From Ferrovibrio sp964218355 (lineage in GTDB: Bacteria > Pseudomonadota > Alphaproteobacteria > Ferrovibrionales > Ferrovibrionaceae), in contig NZ_CAXPMC010000008.1 of the NCBI RefSeq assembly GCF_964218355.1, positions 1 to 64,000 of the forward strand: a stretch of DNA of 64,000 bases, given 5' to 3'. Positions 60,782 to 64,000 of the stretch are shown here, piece by piece (position 1 is the first letter of the stretch; each line of letters begins with the position of its first letter). The position numbers and the translations under genes were made by a program. A model generated the notes under the pieces. It did no database searches, had not been told where the DNA came from, and was given only the letters and a program-made list of their open reading frames with translations.

Positions 60782-62707
60782 TCACGCCTGCCGCCAGCCG
60801 AGGCGGGCGGCGAGTGCTGCCAGACCCGGCGGCGAGCCGGCCAGGCCCCGCCGCCAGTCGACCGCCAGCATCGCCAGGGCGGCGACGAAGGCAGCGGTTT
60901 CGATGATCTCTCCCGGCATCAGCATGAGGATGCCGGTGGCCGTACGCACCAGGCGGGACGGCCAGTCGAGGCGGGCCCGGTCCTGGCCGCCAAGCCCGCT
61001 GGCCAGCACCCAGATCGCCAGGGCCAGACGCAGGCAGGCCCAGAGGAATTCCGGCCAGGCAAAATCCACCATCAGCGTCAGCGACGGGTTGTAGACAAAG
61101 ACAAAGGGAATGATGAAGCCGATCACCGCCACCTTCACGGATTCCACCGCCGTCGCCATCGGGCTGGCGCCGCAGATCGGCGCCGCAGCGAAGGCGGCCA
61201 GAGCCACCGGCGGCGTGATCGATGACAGCACGCCGAAATAGACCACGAACAGATGTGCCACCAGGGTCGGCACGCCGAGGCCCTCGATGGCCGGGCCCAT
61301 TGCCAGCACGATGATCAGGTAGGCCGGCACCGTCGGCATGCCCATGCCGAGCACCAGGCAGCCGGCCATGGTCAGCAACAGGGCAAGGAACAGGGAATCG
61401 CTCGACAATGCGAGGATCACATTGGCAAAGCGGATGCCGAGCCCGGTCATGTTCATCACGCCGATGATCATGCCGACCGCACCCACCGCGATCAGGATGG
61501 TGGCACCGGCCCGCCCGGCCTGGGCCAGTGCCGCCAGCAGCCGCTGCGGTCTGCGGCGCAGGTCCGGATTGAGCAGCAGCCCCAGCGCTACCGCCGACAG
61601 CGCGGCCCAGAAGCCCGCTGCGGCCGGCGACCGGCCGGCAATCAGCAGCACAACGATCACCAGCAGCGGCAGCACGAAGGTCAGCGACATCACCCAGTCC
61701 TGCCGGGTCATCGACTGCCGCTCGGCATCCGGGATCGGCTGGATGCCAAGGCGGGCGGCACTGACCGCCACCGAGGCAAACAGGCTTGCATAATAGAACA
61801 GCGCCGGCACCAGCGCGGCGACGCAGATGGTGAGATAGGGAATGCCGGTCACATCGGCCATGATGAAGGCCACCGCCCCCATCACCGGCGGCGTGAACTG
61901 GCCGCCCGACGAGGCCGCCGATTCAACGGCACCGGCAAATTTCGCCGGAAAGCCACGCTGCTTGATCATCGGCATGGTGAAGACGCCGGTACCGACCACA
62001 TTGCCGGCAACGCTGCCGGACATGGTGCCGAACAGGGCGCTGGCAACGATCGCGGCGTGGGCCGGCCCGCCGCGCAGCCGGGCCGTCACGCTGAAAGCGA
62101 GCTTCAGCAGCACCGGGCCGGCCCCGATTCCCTCCAGCAGCACGCCGAACACCACGAAGATCAGGATCAGGCTGGTGACCACGGCAACCGGGCCGCCGAA
62201 AACCCCGTCGAAACTGTACCAGACCGTGCGCAGGGTTTCGTAATAGGGGAACCCGGCATGCCGGAATATCCAGGGCAGATGATGGCCATAGAGCGCGTAG
62301 ACCAGCGCCAGTGCGCAGACGATCACCAGCGGCCAGCCGAAAATCCGTCGCGTCAGTTCCAGCAGCAGCAGCATTGCGAAGCCGCCGAGCCACAGGTCGC
62401 TGACGGTGAAATCGTAGAGACCGATTTCCAGCGCGGCACCGATCTCGAAATACCGCCAGAAGGCGGCCATGCCGAGCAGCAGCAGCAGGATATCGGCAGC
62501 GCGGCCGATCCGGCCCGGTAGCGGAAAGGCCAGCAGGCCAAGCGCCATGGCCACCGCCAGCGTCCCGACCCGCGACACCGTCTCGTCGAAGACGCCGACC
62601 CCGGCGGTGTAAAACGCCACCAGGCTGATGCCGATGCCAAGCAGCACCACCGCCGCCTGGTCCGGTCCGGCCAGAATCGCAGTCACGGCCGCGCGCAGCT
62701 GGCGCAT
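60782..62707 (-). CDS. TRAP transporter fused permease (DctQM)
   Basis: This 641-aa membrane protein fuses the small (about residues 1-190, four to six helices) and large TRAP permease domains. Characteristic blocks are SVTARLRGGPAHAAIVASALFGTMSGSVAGNVVGTG and ESAASSGGQFTPPVMGAVAFIMAD, with LSSITPPVALAAFAAAPI near the end. The ATG at 62707 has GGGGAGG upstream. It is the first gene of the TRAP-sulfatase operon and diverges from the IclR gene. Confidence 0.92.
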   Translation of the reverse strand: MRQLRAAVTAILAGPDQAAVVLLGIGISLVAFYTAGVGVFDETVSRVGTLAVAMALGLLAFPLPGRIGRAADILLLLLGMAAFWRYFEIGAALEIGLYDFTVSDLWLGGFAMLLLLELTRRIFGWPLVIVCALALVYALYGHHLPWIFRHAGFPYYETLRTVWYSFDGVFGGPVAVVTSLILIFVVFGVLLEGIGAGPVLLKLAFSVTARLRGGPAHAAIVASALFGTMSGSVAGNVVGTGVFTMPMIKQRGFPAKFAGAVESAASSGGQFTPPVMGAVAFIMADVTGIPYLTICVAALVPALFYYASLFASVAVSAARLGIQPIPDAERQSMTRQDWVMSLTFVLPLLVIVVLLIAGRSPAAAGFWAALSAVALGLLLNPDLRRRPQRLLAALAQAGRAGATILIAVGAVGMIIGVMNMTGLGIRFANVILALSSDSLFLALLLTMAGCLVLGMGMPTVPAYLIIVLAMGPAIEGLGVPTLVAHLFVVYFGVLSSITPPVALAAFAAAPICGASPMATAVESVKVAVIGFIIPFVFVYNPSLTLMVDFAWPEFLWACLRLALAIWVLASGLGGQDRARLDWPSRLVRTATGILMLMPGEIIETAAFVAALAMLAVDWRRGLAGSPPGLAALAARLGWRQA

Positions 62708-62813
62708 CCGCCGCCTCCCCTTGCTGTTTCCCTCCGTGGCAGCCTGCCGGCTGTCCTGATTGGCAGTAACCGTTATCCGTCCGGTCGCCGGCAGCAAAGT
62801 CCGATTGACCGGC

Positions 62814-62830
62814 GTTTCACCTGGTGTAAC
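62814..62830. promoter_or_regulatory. IclR-type operator next to its own gene
   Basis: GTTTCACC and GGTGTAAC form a near-perfect inverted repeat (one mismatch) around a single T, ending 8 bp before the IclR start codon. It lies in the 131-bp divergent region shared with the TRAP operon. Position suggests autoregulation and control of the transporter. Confidence 0.65.
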
Positions 62831-62838
62831 CTTGGCCC

Positions 62839-63648
62839 ATGACCGCCATAACCCTGCCGCAGGTCAAATCCATCCGCGCACTCGCCCGCGGCCTCGATGT
62901 GCTGAAGGCCCTGCAGGACCGTCCCGCCACCAGCCTGCAGGACCTGCATGGCGACACCGGGCTGTCGAAACCGACCCTGCTGCGCATCCTGAAGACACTG
63001 GAAGAGGCCGGCATGGTGCATCGCGCCATCGGCGATGGCCGCTACCGCGTCAGCGCCCGGGTGCGGTTCCTCGGCCGCGATCTCGGCGTCCACGATGCCA
63101 TTGCCGAACTGGCCGCGCCGGTGCTCGACCGGCTGTGCCGCCATGTGCTGTGGCCATCCGACATCGCCGTCTACAAGGACGGGGCCATGGAGATCCTCGA
63201 AACCAGCCGGCAGCAGACGCCGTTCCTGGTCAATCGCGCCCGCATGGGCTACCGCGTGCACATGCTGATGAGCGCCATGGGCCGCGCCTATCTCGCCTTC
63301 TGCACGGAGGATGAGCGCACCGCGATCCTCGGCCGTCTGCAGCGGTCGGACGATCCTTATGACCGCAAGGCCCGCAACCGGCCGGCCGTGCAGACGATGC
63401 TCGGCGAGGACCGGGCCCGCGGCTATGCGACGCGCGAGCCGGGTTACGGATACTGGGGGACCGACCGCAGCCAGGCCGCGGCGATCGCCGTGCCGGTGCG
63501 GCGCGGCAATCGCGTGTTCGCCAGCATCAACCTGTGCTGGGTGGCCGGCGCCGTGCCGACCGACGAGATGGTTCGTCTGCATCTGGCCGACCTGCAGCAG
63601 GCTGCAGACGAAATCGCCCGTGGCGTCGCCGACGAAGACGCCGCCTGA
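62839..63648 (+). CDS. IclR family regulator (TRAP-sulfatase locus)
   Basis: This 269-aa protein has an N-terminal winged helix-turn-helix (TSLQDLHGDTGLSKPTLLRILKTLEEAGMV, about 35-65) and a C-terminal IclR effector domain (about 90-260). It diverges from the fused TRAP permease gene, with an inverted repeat just upstream of its start. It probably represses the TRAP-sulfatase operon until the imported compound binds. The oxidoreductase gene follows 13 bp downstream on the same strand. Confidence 0.9.
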   Translation: MTAITLPQVKSIRALARGLDVLKALQDRPATSLQDLHGDTGLSKPTLLRILKTLEEAGMVHRAIGDGRYRVSARVRFLGRDLGVHDAIAELAAPVLDRLCRHVLWPSDIAVYKDGAMEILETSRQQTPFLVNRARMGYRVHMLMSAMGRAYLAFCTEDERTAILGRLQRSDDPYDRKARNRPAVQTMLGEDRARGYATREPGYGYWGTDRSQAAAIAVPVRRGNRVFASINLCWVAGAVPTDEMVRLHLADLQQAADEIARGVADEDAA

Positions 63649-63661
63649 CCAGGAGCCCTGC

Positions 63662-64000
63662 ATGCATCTTCTTGTTTCCGGTGGAACCGGACTGATCGGC
63701 AGCCTCGCGCTGCGCCACGCCATCGGGCATGGCGGCATCGACCGGATCACGGCGCTGGGCCGCCGGCCGGCCTCGCTCGACAGCCCGCAACTGAGCCAGA
63801 TCGCCTGCGATTTCGCCAGTCTCGATGCGGTGGCCGACCAGATTCAGCCGGCTGACGCGGCCATCTGCGCGCTGGGCACGACCATGCGGCAGGCCGGCTC
63901 GCGGCAGGCCTTCCATGCCGTCGACCACGACGCCGTGATCGCCTTTGCAAGGCTGGTAAAAACGAAGGGTGTCCGGCGGTTCGCGATTGTCTCCTCGGTC
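63662..64000 (+). CDS. Rossmann-fold NAD(P)-binding oxidoreductase (partial)
   Basis: Only the first 113 codons are in the window; the reading frame is open to the end. The protein starts MHLLVSGGTGLIGSLALRHA, a dinucleotide-binding GxxGxxG-type loop. It continues with ICALGTTMRQAGSRQAF and VRRFAIVSSV, the pattern of atypical short-chain dehydrogenases of the HTATIP2/YwnB type. AGGAGC lies just before the ATG. It is likely co-transcribed with the IclR gene. Substrate is unknown. Confidence 0.8.
   Translation, partial: MHLLVSGGTGLIGSLALRHAIGHGGIDRITALGRRPASLDSPQLSQIACDFASLDAVADQIQPADAAICALGTTMRQAGSRQAFHAVDHDAVIAFARLVKTKGVRRFAIVSSV

Overview
This 64 kb window is gene-dense, GC-rich DNA from a single bacterial chromosome. 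It is most likely an alphaproteobacterium of the Rhodospirillales type. The evidence is an aa3-type oxidase coxB-coxA pair, plant/alphaproteobacterial-type GshA, the ubiA-rsmE-gshA neighbourhood, the TldD/TldE pair, and many TRAP transporters linked to acid catabolism. The genus cannot be read from the sequence. I see no rRNA, tRNA, CRISPR array, phage or insertion sequence. Gene starts were chosen by Shine-Dalgarno match and family length.

Region 1 (1-20.2 kb) is housekeeping. It holds cytochrome c oxidase subunits I (cut by the window edge) and II, a large hybrid histidine kinase fused to a GGDEF-EAL module, TldD, serine acetyltransferase, a small haem protein, GshA, RsmE, UbiA, a YkgJ-like Cys-cluster protein, an oxygenase-like protein, an EamA transporter, a UbiD decarboxylase, a membrane adenylate cyclase, TldE/PmbA and CysQ. 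Between the kinase and tldD lies a 547-bp gap with a striking helically phased repeat.

Region 2 (20.2-26.7 kb) is a run of minus-strand metabolic genes: a single-subunit molybdopterin oxidoreductase, succinate-semialdehyde dehydrogenase, PPK2, pirin and a Cds1-like PLP enzyme.

Region 3 (26.7-34.3 kb) is a uronate/aldarate catabolic locus. A DctPQM TRAP transporter diverges from a GntR regulator followed by kdgD, udh, gci and gli, the oxidative galacturonate route to 2-oxoglutarate semialdehyde. A DEAD-box helicase (rhlE) with a long leader follows.

Region 4 (36-50 kb) is aromatic catabolism. A minus-strand operon pcaH-pcaG-dctP-dctQ-dctM-pcaB-pcaD-pcaC encodes protocatechuate ring cleavage with an embedded TRAP importer, controlled by a divergent IclR protein at a clear palindromic operator. 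Next to it is a set (hotdog thioesterase, MarR, thiolase, feruloyl-CoA synthetase-like ligase, crotonase, FAH-family hydrolase) that looks like hydroxycinnamate side-chain degradation feeding protocatechuate.

Region 5 (50-55.6 kb) is the NAGGN (N-acetylglutaminylglutamine amide) osmoprotectant cluster: M42 peptidase, GNAT/ATP-grasp synthetase, amidotransferase and a divergent EctR-like MarR protein, with two palindromes between them.

Region 6 (55.6-64 kb) has a second protocatechuate dioxygenase pair (pcaH2G2) with a divergent LysR regulator. It is followed by a TAXI-type TRAP transporter, a cytoplasmic sulfatase/phosphonate monoester hydrolase, an IclR regulator with a near-perfect operator, and the start of a Rossmann-fold oxidoreductase cut by the window edge. 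Together regions 3-6 describe an organism importing plant-derived sugar acids and aromatic acids through several TRAP systems.
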